A stretch of 64,000 nucleotides of DNA from Embleya sp045207655 (GTDB taxonomy: Bacteria > Actinomycetota > Actinomycetes > Streptomycetales > Streptomycetaceae). Of the stretch, positions 7,263 through 15,444 are shown in pieces. The stretch lies in the NCBI RefSeq assembly GCF_045207655.1, contig NZ_CP108785.1, positions 1,860,001 to 1,924,000 on the forward strand. The letters are read 5' to 3'. The notes under the pieces were generated by a model. The model was not told where the DNA came from. It did not search any database and saw only the letters and a list, made by a program, of their open reading frames with translations. Both the position numbers and the translations under genes were made by a program. Position 1 is the first letter of the stretch; each line of letters opens with the position of its first letter.

Positions 7263-8867
7263 TCACGACACGTCGCGTCGCAGTGCTCGACCGGCCAACG
7301 CGCCCGTGGGTCGCCCGTCGCGCAGTGCGGCGGTCCCGTTCACCAGGACATGCCGCATGCCGCGGGCGTAGCTTGCCGGATTCGCGTACGTCGCCGTGTC
7401 CAGCACGTCCTCGGCCGAGAAGATCGCCACGTCGGCGTGTGCCCCGACCCGGAGCGCTCCTCGGTCCCGCAGGCGCAGCGTCGTCGCGGGCAGGCTCGTC
7501 ATCCGCCGTACGGCCTGCTCCAGCGGCACGATCCCCTCGTCGCGCGCGTAGCGACCCAGCACCCGGGCGAAGGTTCCGAAGGCCCGAGGGTGCACGGGAT
7601 GGTCGGCGAAGCGTTCGTCGACCGCGGGGGCGTCCGAGTCCGAGCCCACCGACACCCAGTCCCGCTCGAAGGCGAGTCGGATGTTGTCCTCGTTGCCGAT
7701 GAAGTAGGCCGCGTCGGCGTGCGGCGCGGCGAGGACGATGTCCAGCAGGGTGGTGACCGGGTCGACGTCGCCTCGGGCCTTCGCGATCTCCGCGACGGTG
7801 GATCCGGGGGTGACACCGATGTCCGGATGGTTCGACAGGATCACCACGCCTTCGGCGCCGCCGCTCATCCGCCACAGGCTTTCCCAATCGCCGCCGTCGC
7901 GCACCGTGTCGGCGATCAGCGACCGCTCTCGCGGATCGCCGAGACGCTCGCGGAGCCGCTCCGGTCCACCGAGGTGGAAGGGCGGTGGGATGGCGAACGC
8001 CAACGCCGTACTGCCGGCCGCGTAGGGGTAGATGTCGGCGGTGACGTCGACACCCGCCGCCCGGGCCGCCTCGATCCGGTTCAGGACCTCGCGCATCTTG
8101 GTCCAATTGTCACGGCCCGCGGTCTTCAGGTGGTAGATCTCGGCACGCGCGCCGGAGGCCCGGGCGATGTCGAGGAGTTCCTCGACGCCTTCCAGGAGGC
8201 GATCGCCCTCGTTGCGCAGGTGCGAGATGTACAGGGCGTCGTACCGTGCCAACACGCGTGCGTAGGCGATGAGTTCGGACGTGGCGGCGTAGGTTCCCGG
8301 CGGGTAGATCAGCGCGGAGCCGACCCCCAGTGCACCGTCCGCCAGCTCCTGTTCCAGAAGCGCGCACGCGCTGCCGATGTCGTCGTCGCTCAGCGGACGA
8401 TCCTCGAGACCGGCGACGGACATCCGCAGATTGTCCGCCCCGACGAAGCTCGCCACGTTGTGGCCCACACCGCGCGACTGGAGTTCCTCCAGGAACTCCC
8501 GCAACCGAGGCCACGAGCGGCGGGTTCCCTCGGGGACCGCGCCGAACTCCATCATCCCCTCGGTCATCACGCCGGCCACCGGACCGAGCGAGACGCCCTC
8601 GCCGAAGACCTGCGTGGTGACGCCCTGGTAGAGGTCCGACAGGCCCCGGGGGTCCGTCTGGAGCGTGAAGTAGGCATGGCTCAGCACGTTGACGAAGCCG
8701 GGGCAGACCACACAGCCTCGCGCGTCGATCTCGTCGCGGCCCCGGGTCGCGCCGACATCCCCGATCGCGACCACCCGCCCGGCGTCGATCGCGACATCGC
8801 CGTCGAACGCGGGCGATCCGCTTCCGTCGACGACGGATCCTTCGCGGACAACGAGATCGACCTGCAT
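7263..8867 (-). CDS. D-aminoacylase-like amidohydrolase
   Basis: A 534-residue amidohydrolase-superfamily protein of the N-acyl-D-amino-acid deacylase group. The N-terminal beta-sandwich (VVREGSVVDGSG, VAIDAGRVVAIG) leads into the barrel; later motifs include YISHLRNEGDRLLEGVEEL, EIYHLKTAG, VILSNH and SVGSDSDAP, and the composite C-terminus has HADVAIF. In typical members strand 1 has H-x-H; here it reads GFVNVLSHAYF, keeping only the second His, and the GNC metal site reads GEG. This marks a diverged subfamily. Expected chemistry is hydrolysis of an amide or cyclic amide, with unknown substrate. AGAGG upstream supports the ATG at 8867. Confidence 0.85.
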   Translation of the reverse strand: MQVDLVVREGSVVDGSGSPAFDGDVAIDAGRVVAIGDVGATRGRDEIDARGCVVCPGFVNVLSHAYFTLQTDPRGLSDLYQGVTTQVFGEGVSLGPVAGVMTEGMMEFGAVPEGTRRSWPRLREFLEELQSRGVGHNVASFVGADNLRMSVAGLEDRPLSDDDIGSACALLEQELADGALGVGSALIYPPGTYAATSELIAYARVLARYDALYISHLRNEGDRLLEGVEELLDIARASGARAEIYHLKTAGRDNWTKMREVLNRIEAARAAGVDVTADIYPYAAGSTALAFAIPPPFHLGGPERLRERLGDPRERSLIADTVRDGGDWESLWRMSGGAEGVVILSNHPDIGVTPGSTVAEIAKARGDVDPVTTLLDIVLAAPHADAAYFIGNEDNIRLAFERDWVSVGSDSDAPAVDERFADHPVHPRAFGTFARVLGRYARDEGIVPLEQAVRRMTSLPATTLRLRDRGALRVGAHADVAIFSAEDVLDTATYANPASYARGMRHVLVNGTAALRDGRPTGALAGRALRRDVS

Positions 8868-9240
8868 ACGGAACCTCTTCGAGTACGGGTGGGCCGGTTC
8901 CCCGGTGGCGCCCCTCAGTATCGCCGCGGCCACGCCCACGGGGTTCGGGCCCGGGCACGAGCGATACGTCGAAGGTGTGTCCATCCGTACGAAGACGAGG
9001 ACGAGGACGGGGGCGGGGCCACGACCGGAGGACAAGGACGAGGACGGGACGGGAGGACGAGGACGGGACGGGGCCACGGCCCGAGGACGACGCCTCGACC
9101 GGGGCACCGCCCCCGTCCGGGCGCGCCCGCCCCGACGCCGACCCGACCGCGCGCCCGCTACCCGGCCGCGACGCCGGACCCTACGCTGCTGTGCGTGGTT
9201 GTCGGGCAGGCCGAGATCGCCGATTCCGGAGGCGTACGTG
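8868..9240. repeat. Intergenic region with GAGGACG-type repeats
   Basis: A 373-base gap between divergent genes. From about 8990 to 9090 the plus strand is a run of degenerate GAGGACG/ACGGGACG units, almost pure purine plus C, which in translation gives only low-complexity Arg/Asp/Gly strings. I see no gene. The remainder should hold the two divergent promoters, but no clear -35/-10 pair stands out. Confidence 0.6.
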
Positions 9241-10800
9241 GTGCGTGACGGTGCGAGGTTCGACGTCGTCGTGGTCGGGGGTGGGCACAACGGCCTGGTC
9301 GCGGCCGCGTACCTGGCGCGGGCGGGCCGCTCGGTCCTGGTGTTGGAACGGCTCGACGAAGTCGGCGGTGCGGCGGTGTCGTGCCGGCCGTTCCCCGGGG
9401 TCGACGTGCGCCTGTCGCGATACTCCTACCTGGTCAGTCTGCTGCCTCGCAAGATCGTCGACGACCTGCGGCTGCCCCTCACGCTGCGCCGACGCCGGGT
9501 CGGCTCGTACACCCCGCTCGGCGCTCGGGGCCTGCTCGTCGACGCCGCGGACCACGAACGCACGCGCGCCGAACTCACCCGCTTCGCCGGCCCGCGCGAG
9601 GCCGACGCGTGGGAGCGCTTCGGCGCGGCCACGGCGCGACTGGCCCGTCGGGTGTTTCCCACCCTGACCGAACCGCTGCGCCCCGCGGCCGAATTCCGCC
9701 GGGTGGTGGACGACGAACGCCTGTGGGACGCACTGTTCGCGCAGCCCCTGTCGGGCCTGATCGAGACGGAGTTCGCCGACGACACGGTGCGCGGCGTGGT
9801 GGCGACGGACGCTCTGATCGGCACGTTCGCCCCGATGGACGACCCCGCGCTGCGGCAGAACCGCTGCTTCCTCTACCACGTGGTCGGCGGTGGCACGGGA
9901 GATTGGGACGTACCGGTCGGCGGCATGGGAGCCGTCACCTCGGGCCTCGCGGACGCGGCTCGCGCCGCGGGCGCGCGGCTGCTCACCGGGGCGTCGGTGA
10001 CCGCCGTGGATCCGGACGGCGAGGTGCGGTACACGATCGGCGACCGGGACTGTCGCGTCACGGGCGGGCACGTGCTGGCCGCCGTCGCTCCCGACACGTT
10101 GGCCCGGCTCCTCGGCGACACTCCGAACGGGCCCGCGCCGGAGGGATCCCAGCTCAAGGTCAACATGGTCCTGGCCCGACTGCCGCGGCTGCGTGACCCG
10201 CTCGCGGACCCGCGCCGGGCCTTCGCGGGCACCTTCCACGTCAACGAGGGATACGCGCAGCTCGCGGCGGCGTACGACCGGGCCGCGACCGGGGGGATGC
10301 CGACCCTGCCGCCCGGCGAGATGTACTGCCACACCCTCACCGACCCCTCCATCCTGGGTCCGGGTCCCCGGGCGGCGGGCGTGCACACGCTGACGCTGTT
10401 CGGCCTGCACATGCCCGCGCGGCTGTTCGCCGACGACAACGATGGCGCCAGGGCGAAGGCGCTGCGCGCGATGCTCGACTCGGTCGACAGCGTCCTGGCT
10501 GAGCCGATCGAGGACTGCCTGCTGCGCGACGGCGACGGCAACCCGTGTCTGGAGGTCCGCACGCCGCTCGACCTGGAGCACGAACTCGGGCTGCCGGCGG
10601 GGCACATCTTCCATCGGGACCTGTCCTGGCCGTACGCGCAGGACGCCGAGAGGCACGGCACGTGGGGCGTCGAGACGGCCCACGAGCGAGTCCTGCTCTG
10701 CGGGGCCGGCGCGCGCCGCGGCGGCGGCGTGAGCGGTATCCCCGGCCACAACGCGGCCATGGCGGTCCTCCGGACGAGTCCGACCCGACGCGCGCGTTGA
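9241..10800 (+). CDS. Phytoene-desaturase-like FAD-dependent oxidoreductase
   Basis: A 519-residue flavoprotein of the NAD(P)/FAD oxidoreductase (CrtI-like) superfamily. The dinucleotide-binding fold starts at residue 8: VVVVGGGHNGLVAAAYLARAG, followed by the second glycine cluster in LVLERLDEVGGAAV. The C-terminus has the family's closing motif, RRGGGVSGIPGHNAAMAVL, which contacts FAD. GGAGG at 9229-9233 favours the GTG at 9241. The enzyme would oxidise or isomerise a hydrophobic or carotenoid-like substrate. No phytoene synthase or cyclase is nearby, so a carotenoid role is not supported by context. The last codons overlap a 17-bp tandem duplication (10792-10825). Confidence 0.85.
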   Translation: MRDGARFDVVVVGGGHNGLVAAAYLARAGRSVLVLERLDEVGGAAVSCRPFPGVDVRLSRYSYLVSLLPRKIVDDLRLPLTLRRRRVGSYTPLGARGLLVDAADHERTRAELTRFAGPREADAWERFGAATARLARRVFPTLTEPLRPAAEFRRVVDDERLWDALFAQPLSGLIETEFADDTVRGVVATDALIGTFAPMDDPALRQNRCFLYHVVGGGTGDWDVPVGGMGAVTSGLADAARAAGARLLTGASVTAVDPDGEVRYTIGDRDCRVTGGHVLAAVAPDTLARLLGDTPNGPAPEGSQLKVNMVLARLPRLRDPLADPRRAFAGTFHVNEGYAQLAAAYDRAATGGMPTLPPGEMYCHTLTDPSILGPGPRAAGVHTLTLFGLHMPARLFADDNDGARAKALRAMLDSVDSVLAEPIEDCLLRDGDGNPCLEVRTPLDLEHELGLPAGHIFHRDLSWPYAQDAERHGTWGVETAHERVLLCGAGARRGGGVSGIPGHNAAMAVLRTSPTRRAR

Positions 10801-10825
10801 GCAGGCCCGCGCGTTGAACAGGCCC
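10792..10825. repeat. 17-bp tandem duplication at gene/pseudogene junction
   Basis: GCGCGTTGAGCAGGCCC (10792-10808) is followed directly by GCGCGTTGAACAGGCCC (10809-10825), one mismatch. The first copy contains the stop codon of the oxidoreductase; the second lies where the convergent DUF1772 reading frame stops resembling its family. It is a likely scar of the deletion that truncated that gene. Confidence 0.7.
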
Positions 10826-11052
10826 CGGCCGGGACGGGCCACCGCCGTGAACCCGATCGCGCCGAAGAACGACAACGCGAACGGGCCGTTGCGCACGACG
10901 CTGTTGATCGCCTTCATCGCGGATACGTAGGTGTCGTCGTCCACCTTCGCGAGGCCGCCCGTGACGGACACCTCGTAGGCGTAGAAGAAGCCGGTGATCG
11001 CGCCCATGGCGAGGAGCGCGACCCCCAGACCCGTTGGCAGGGCACGGGGCAC
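10801..11052 (-). pseudogene. Truncated DUF1772 (anthrone oxygenase-like) membrane protein
   Basis: A GTG-started frame encodes about 84 recognisable residues: a first membrane helix (GVALLAMGAITGFFYAYEV), the conserved segment KVDDDTYVSAMKAINSVVRN, a second helix and AVARPGRG. Members are normally about 150-160 residues with four helices; here similarity ends and the frame runs into the antisense of the oxidoreductase gene. The gene has therefore lost its 3' half. DUF1772 genes are usually divergent from a TetR regulator; that regulator is now 1.7 kb away beyond an insertion element. A short functional product cannot be excluded but is unlikely. Confidence 0.7.
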
Positions 11053-11083
11053 ATTGGTCTCCCGACAATTAATCGTACTCTCA

Positions 11084-11104
11084 GGTTCGATTAATAATCG
11101 AACC
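11084..11104. promoter_or_regulatory. 21-bp palindromic operator
   Basis: Perfect inverted repeat GGTTCGATTA-A-TAATCGAACC, 32 bases upstream of the DUF1772 remnant start and in a locally AT-rich stretch. Size and symmetry fit a TetR-family operator. The TetR gene at 12749, normally divergent from such a DUF1772 gene, is the probable ligand-responsive repressor; the insertion element now separates them. Confidence 0.55.
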
Positions 11105-11125
11105 GCCGGGTACTCTTGTCAACGC

Positions 11126-11206
<81 letters not shown>

Positions 11207-11265
11207 CGCCGCACCCGAGCCGGAAGCGAGAACCGGACCGACACGCCACGAACGAAAGGCCGGAC

Positions 11266-12653
11266 AAGTGAGTTCCTTGAGTCAACCTCTATGCAGCCGA
11301 GGACTTACTGGTGGCCATGTTGATTTTGCCGTTGGCTTGGTGGGTTTCGCGGTCGTAGCAGGTTCCGTCGCGCCAGCAGGCCCATATGACGCGCAGCCAG
11401 GCTCGGGCGAGGATGCGTGTGGCGTGGGGGTGTCGTTTCTGGCGGGCGCGGGCGTCGGTGTAGATCTTCGCGGCCCACTCGCTGCCGTGTCGGCTGTTGT
11501 CGGCGAAGGTGGTCAGGGCGAGGCGGGCTCTTCGGTTGGTCGCGAAGCGGAAGGTCACCGCGCGGGACTTGCCGGAGGCGCGGGTGACGGGCACGACGCC
11601 GGCCTCGGCGATGAGTTGTTCGCAGGTCCGGGCGCGTTCCAGGAGCGGGCCGATCTCGCCGACGATCTGGCCGAGGTTGACCTTGCCGATGCGTGGCATG
11701 GACGCGAACAGCGGTGCGTAGGGGTGGGTTTCGACCGCGTCGGCGATGGCCTTGTCGAGCAGGCGGATGGTTGTGCGTATGCCCTGAACGAGTTGGACCT
11801 GGACGCGGATCAGCCGCTCGACGACCACCTCGCCGAGCCGGGAGGCCGCGGTCGGGGCCGAACGCAGACGTTCGATGAGCACGCTGCCGGGTCGCTTGCC
11901 CGAGTAACCCCGGCGCTTGCACCAGGCTTGAAGGCGTCCGGCAGTCAACTTGGCGGCGGAGGCCGGGGTGGGGTATCGCTCCAGGAACGCGAGGGCGATG
12001 TCGCTGTCGAGGTCGGCGAACACCGCCTTGCCGCCGGGCCAATGCATGTCGAGCAGCGCGGCGAGTTGGTTGGTCGCCGCGACGCGGGCCTCGATGTGGT
12101 CGGCGCGCTGTCGGGTGAGCGCCTGGAGGTCCATGGTGGCCTGCTCGGTGGGTTCCAGGCGGGGCAGCATGTGGCCGTCGGTGCGCAGGTAGTCGGCGAG
12201 TTTCATGCTGTCGCCGGCGTCGGTCTTGGCCTTGGATGCGCCCCAACGCGCCCGCATCGCGTGGAAGGCGTTCGGGTGCACCGGTACCACCGGGTGCCCG
12301 GCGGCGAGGAGTCGGTCCACCGCCAGACCGCGGGTGGTCTCGATCGCGACCGGGAGATCCGCCGGGGCTCCGTGTTTCCGCAGTCGGGCCAGGGTCTTGG
12401 TGAACCCCTCCTCGGTGTGGGCGAACTCCCAGCGGTCGACGCGCTTTCCGGTGTCGTCCATGACGGTGACGTCGTGGGTCTCGGTCGCCCAGTCCCATCC
12501 GATGAACACGAAAGAAGTACTCCTGTGCCTGTGATGGAGCACCTGCTCGGGGGTGAGGTCGTCTGCCGGGAGCTCATTAATCGGCCCTCTGTGGGGCGTG
12601 TCCCTGAAGCCGATCAGACGGCCTCGGTCCGGTGGGGCCGGCGGAACTCACTT
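11266..12653 (-). mobile_element. IS110/IS1111-family insertion sequence
   Basis: About 1.39 kb bounded by an 11-bp perfect inverted repeat, AAGTGAGTTCC at 11266-11276 and GGAACTCACTT at 12643-12653, enclosing one transposase gene. Subterminal repeats of this kind occur in the IS1111 branch. A non-coding stretch of about 130 bases (12510-12642) precedes the transposase, where IS110 elements encode their left-end bridge RNA. I see no target duplication, as expected for this family. The boundaries are inferred from the repeats. Confidence 0.7.
11289..12509 (-). CDS. IS110-family transposase (DEDD recombinase)
   Basis: A 406-residue transposase. The N-terminal DEDD RuvC-like domain shows IGWDWATETHDV (first acidic residue), the conserved AIETTRGLAVDRLL, and SKAKTDAGDSMKLADYL with the late acidic residues. 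The C-terminal Tnp_20 domain shows LFASMPRIGKVNLGQIVGEIG and GVVPVTRASGKSRAVTFRFATN with the nucleophilic Ser region. I preferred the GTG at 12507-12509 (AGGAG upstream, family-typical start F-I-G-W-D-W) over an ATG 33 bases further upstream. The frame is intact, so the element may be active. Confidence 0.93.
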   Translation of the reverse strand: MFIGWDWATETHDVTVMDDTGKRVDRWEFAHTEEGFTKTLARLRKHGAPADLPVAIETTRGLAVDRLLAAGHPVVPVHPNAFHAMRARWGASKAKTDAGDSMKLADYLRTDGHMLPRLEPTEQATMDLQALTRQRADHIEARVAATNQLAALLDMHWPGGKAVFADLDSDIALAFLERYPTPASAAKLTAGRLQAWCKRRGYSGKRPGSVLIERLRSAPTAASRLGEVVVERLIRVQVQLVQGIRTTIRLLDKAIADAVETHPYAPLFASMPRIGKVNLGQIVGEIGPLLERARTCEQLIAEAGVVPVTRASGKSRAVTFRFATNRRARLALTTFADNSRHGSEWAAKIYTDARARQKRHPHATRILARAWLRVIWACWRDGTCYDRETHQANGKINMATSKSSAA

Positions 12654-12748
12654 TGGCCGTCGAACGGCTCGCGCCACAGGCCGTGCACCCACCGGGACCG
12701 AGAGGTCACAACCCTACTCGTGAAGGCTGCACAAAGGATGGTCCTCTA

Positions 12749-13393
12749 ATGAGCGCCGGACCCGAACCCCGAAACCGAAGGGGCCGCCCGCGCCTGGGCG
12801 AAGAGGAGGGGCGCCGGACCGCGATACTGGAGGCCGCCTTCGCCGAACTGGCCGAACGGGGCTACACCGCCGCCACCATGCTCGGCATCGCGCGCCGCGC
12901 CGGCGCCTCCAAGGAGACCTTGTACAGCCGATTCGGCGACAAGCGCGGCCTGTTCGCGGAGCTGATCCGACACCAGGCCGAGCAGACCAACGCCCGCGCC
13001 GCCACCGCCCTCGCCCGAGACCTCCCCCCGCGCGAGGCCCTGACCGGCTTCGCCACCGGTCTGCTGCGGCTTCTGCTCGGGCCGCGCTCGGTCGCCATCA
13101 ACCGCGCCGCGATCACCGCGCCCGAGCTGGCCGAGACGCTGCTCGAACAGGGCCGGCACACCACCGGACCCATGGTCGCCCGCTACCTCGCCGACCTCGC
13201 CGCCGACGGCGTTTTGGCCATCGACGATCCCGAGGACGCCTTCCGGCTCCTCTACGGCCTGGTCGTCGCCGACAGCCAGATCCGGGTCCTGCTCGGCGAA
13301 CTCCCGCCCACCGACCTCGACCGGCGCGCCCGCACGGCCGTCGACCGCTTCCTGACCCTGACCGCGGGCGCACACCTCGACCGCGCCGACTGA
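12749..13393 (+). CDS. TetR-family transcriptional regulator
   Basis: A 214-residue TetR repressor. A basic tail is followed by the N-terminal helix-turn-helix (about residues 20-70: RTAILEAAFAELAERGY, MLGIARRAGASKETLYSRFGDKRGLF) and an all-helical ligand domain with a TetR_C-type C-terminal half (LLLGPRSVAINRAAITAPELAETLLEQG). It probably controlled the DUF1772 gene now truncated beyond the insertion element, via the palindrome at 11084-11104. AAAGGA lies upstream of the ATG. The reading frame is intact. Confidence 0.9.
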   Translation: MSAGPEPRNRRGRPRLGEEEGRRTAILEAAFAELAERGYTAATMLGIARRAGASKETLYSRFGDKRGLFAELIRHQAEQTNARAATALARDLPPREALTGFATGLLRLLLGPRSVAINRAAITAPELAETLLEQGRHTTGPMVARYLADLAADGVLAIDDPEDAFRLLYGLVVADSQIRVLLGELPPTDLDRRARTAVDRFLTLTAGAHLDRAD

Positions 13394-13791
13394 CCACCCT
13401 CCGTCGGCCGCGCGTACTCACGACGCGCATGGCGATCGCACCCACCACGACCGCCCATCCGACCGAACATCCGTTCACCACAACATACTTCGGCCCCGAA
13501 CCCGCCCGCCGAGGATCAACGTTCGGTGCTACTCACCGCCGATCCCGCCGCGTAGGCGTCGACCACGTGACAACACGACATTCGAGGCGCGGACGATACG
13601 GGCGCGCCCGACTCACCGCGTCGGACGTCCGCTCGCGCCCTCGCGGCGAACCCGACGTGCGTCCGCCGGAAACCCTCACGAACGAGGGCGATGCGCCCTA
13701 GCCTGAAACGGGATCGGTTCCGCGCGTGACGCGGTGGCCGTTGGGGGGCCGCACCGGTTTTCGGTCGCGGTGAAGCAGTGGGGGTACCGGG
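13394..13791. other. Non-coding gap
   Basis: 398 bases between the TetR gene and the next lipoprotein gene. Short frames here have no family resemblance and poor codon bias. No repeat, RNA gene or clear promoter is recognised; a promoter for the lipoprotein gene presumably lies near the right end. Confidence 0.5.
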
Positions 13792-14625
13792 ATGTCAGGC
13801 ACCATGGCACGCGCGAACGTCCTCGGCAGAACCCTGTGCGTGGGGTCCGTCGCGGGATCACTGGTCGCCTGCGGGGTGGTCGTGCAACAGGCGGCGCCCG
13901 CGCTGACCGTCGAGGTCGCCCGCATCATGATGGCGCAGGGCGGCGCGATCACGATCCAGCAGGCGCTGAAGCTCACGGTGTCGGTCGTCGGGCCGATCCT
14001 CCTCGACCAACTGACCGGCGCCACCGGGTCGGGAGGCGCCGTGACCCAGGTGGGGACCAAGGCCGTCGAGAACGACTGGACGATCGTGGTGCGGCGAAAG
14101 GTCGGCGCCACCGTGCAGAACACCGGGTACAAGGTCGCCTACGCGGGCAAGGTGCACGTGATCACCAACGGCCGGACCATCCAGACCTTCGAGCCCAGCA
14201 AGAAGCTGATCACCATCGACGCGGCCTCCGACACGCCCACCACCGTCGCCGTCGTCGACAGCCTGGAACAACCCACGCGCAGTTCGGGCAAGTTCCGGGT
14301 GCTGGCGGCCGGCAAGTACACCGACTTCGACTTCGACACGGACAAACGTTCCGGCTCGCGCAAGGGCACGGACCTGCACGTGACGCTCGGCGGCCCCTCC
14401 GGCGCGCACGGCGCGGTGTACGCGAACCACTCGGGCGAGGGCAAGCCGACCCTGTCCGACTGCGTCACCGTACGACCCGACGCGTGGACCACCGACTTCG
14501 GCAAGCTGAACATGCGCAAGCCGTACTGCGTGCAGACCAGCGAGGGCCGGTTCGGCACCTTCGGCATCAGCAGCACCGGCGAATACTCGTACACCATGTG
14601 GCAAACGGCGTCGAGCCTCACCTGA
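13792..14625 (+). CDS. Putative lipoprotein of unknown function
   Basis: A 277-residue secreted protein that I do not recognise. The N-terminus (RANVLGRTLCVGSVAGSLVAC-like) is a signal sequence with a plausible lipobox, LVAC at about residues 24-27. A hydrophobic stretch around 60-70 follows, then a beta-rich C-terminal domain with repeated short strands (YKVAYAGKVHVITNGR, TDFDFDTDK) and two cysteines (SDCVTV, PYCVQT) that may pair. The ATG at 13792 follows a GGGGG/GGG tract. No partner gene is linked: the left neighbour is a regulator and the right neighbour is convergent. Confidence 0.7.
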   Translation: MSGTMARANVLGRTLCVGSVAGSLVACGVVVQQAAPALTVEVARIMMAQGGAITIQQALKLTVSVVGPILLDQLTGATGSGGAVTQVGTKAVENDWTIVVRRKVGATVQNTGYKVAYAGKVHVITNGRTIQTFEPSKKLITIDAASDTPTTVAVVDSLEQPTRSSGKFRVLAAGKYTDFDFDTDKRSGSRKGTDLHVTLGGPSGAHGAVYANHSGEGKPTLSDCVTVRPDAWTTDFGKLNMRKPYCVQTSEGRFGTFGISSTGEYSYTMWQTASSLT

Positions 14626-14700
14626 GGCAACCACGGCCGGACGGTGTCGGACGCTGCCGGACGGGTCCGCAGCCGCCCGGAGCGGTCCGGCCGCCCGCGC

Positions 14701-15435
14701 TCACCCGGACGAGTCCGGCGGCTCCGGCACCGTCCGGTCGCGCAGATCCGCCAACCTCCGGAGGTCGTCCTTCGCGGACTCCCGCTCCTCGGCGCCGAGT
14801 TGTACCTGCTCGGCGCGCGTGAGCACGGCCGCGGCGGTCTCCTCGTCCCCCAGCCGCCCGGCGACATCCGCACGCAGCACGAGCAGGCGCAGCAGTTGCG
14901 CGGGGGTGGGCCGCTCGTCCGGGAGGTCCAGTACTCGGTCGATGATCCTCGCGGCACCCGCCGGATCCTCCTTGGAGTCCGCGAACAACGAGGCATGATG
15001 CAGCGCCCGGGCGAACGTCTCCTCGGGGGCGGGACGATGGTGTTGCTCCCCGCTGGTCGGCTGCCCGATGCGGAGGCAGTTGCCACCCGGATCGGTGACG
15101 AGGAACTGCCGCACCCCGTAGGACATTTCCTTCAGTGGCCCGATGCGTGGCAGCCCGCGGGTCGGGATCCGTCCGTACGTCGCCTTCAGGCCGGCCCGGA
15201 ACGCCTCGTACAGGCCGTCCACGTCCTCGGTGTGGATGTAGCACGTACTGTACGACTCGGCCGGCTCGTACTGCTTCATCCCGAAGAACCGGAGCTCGAT
15301 GTCACCGCGTTCGACGACCGCGTAGGGATTGGGGCTCTTCTGGAGGTAGGTCGTCTCGAATCCGAGTGCCGCATAGAAGTCGACGATGGGTCGGATGGTC
15401 CGGCACGGCAGGATCGGAACGGTGTTCTCGCCCAG
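14701..15435 (-). CDS. VOC-domain (bleomycin-resistance-type) protein with non-canonical start
   Basis: A glyoxalase/bleomycin-resistance-fold protein of up to 244 residues. The N-terminal VOC fold is complete only when read from about 15426 (TVPILPCRTIRPIVDFY, LGFETTYLQKSPNPYAVV), continuing through YIHTEDVDGLYEAFRAGL and FLVTDPGGNCLRIGQ. The C-terminal 100 residues are helical and repeat-like (ALHHASLFADSKEDPAGAARI, LLRLLVLRADVAGRLGDEET). Upstream of TVPIL the frame meets TAG after only a few codons, with no ATG, GTG or TTG between; a CTG at 15433-15435 is the only plausible initiator. The ATG at 15277-15279 would remove half the VOC fold. It binds or modifies a small ligand; the resistance role is unproven. 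Confidence 0.75.
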   Translation of the reverse strand: MGENTVPILPCRTIRPIVDFYAALGFETTYLQKSPNPYAVVERGDIELRFFGMKQYEPAESYSTCYIHTEDVDGLYEAFRAGLKATYGRIPTRGLPRIGPLKEMSYGVRQFLVTDPGGNCLRIGQPTSGEQHHRPAPEETFARALHHASLFADSKEDPAGAARIIDRVLDLPDERPTPAQLLRLLVLRADVAGRLGDEETAAAVLTRAEQVQLGAEERESAKDDLRRLADLRDRTVPEPPDSSG

Positions 15436-15444
15436 CCGCCCAGC

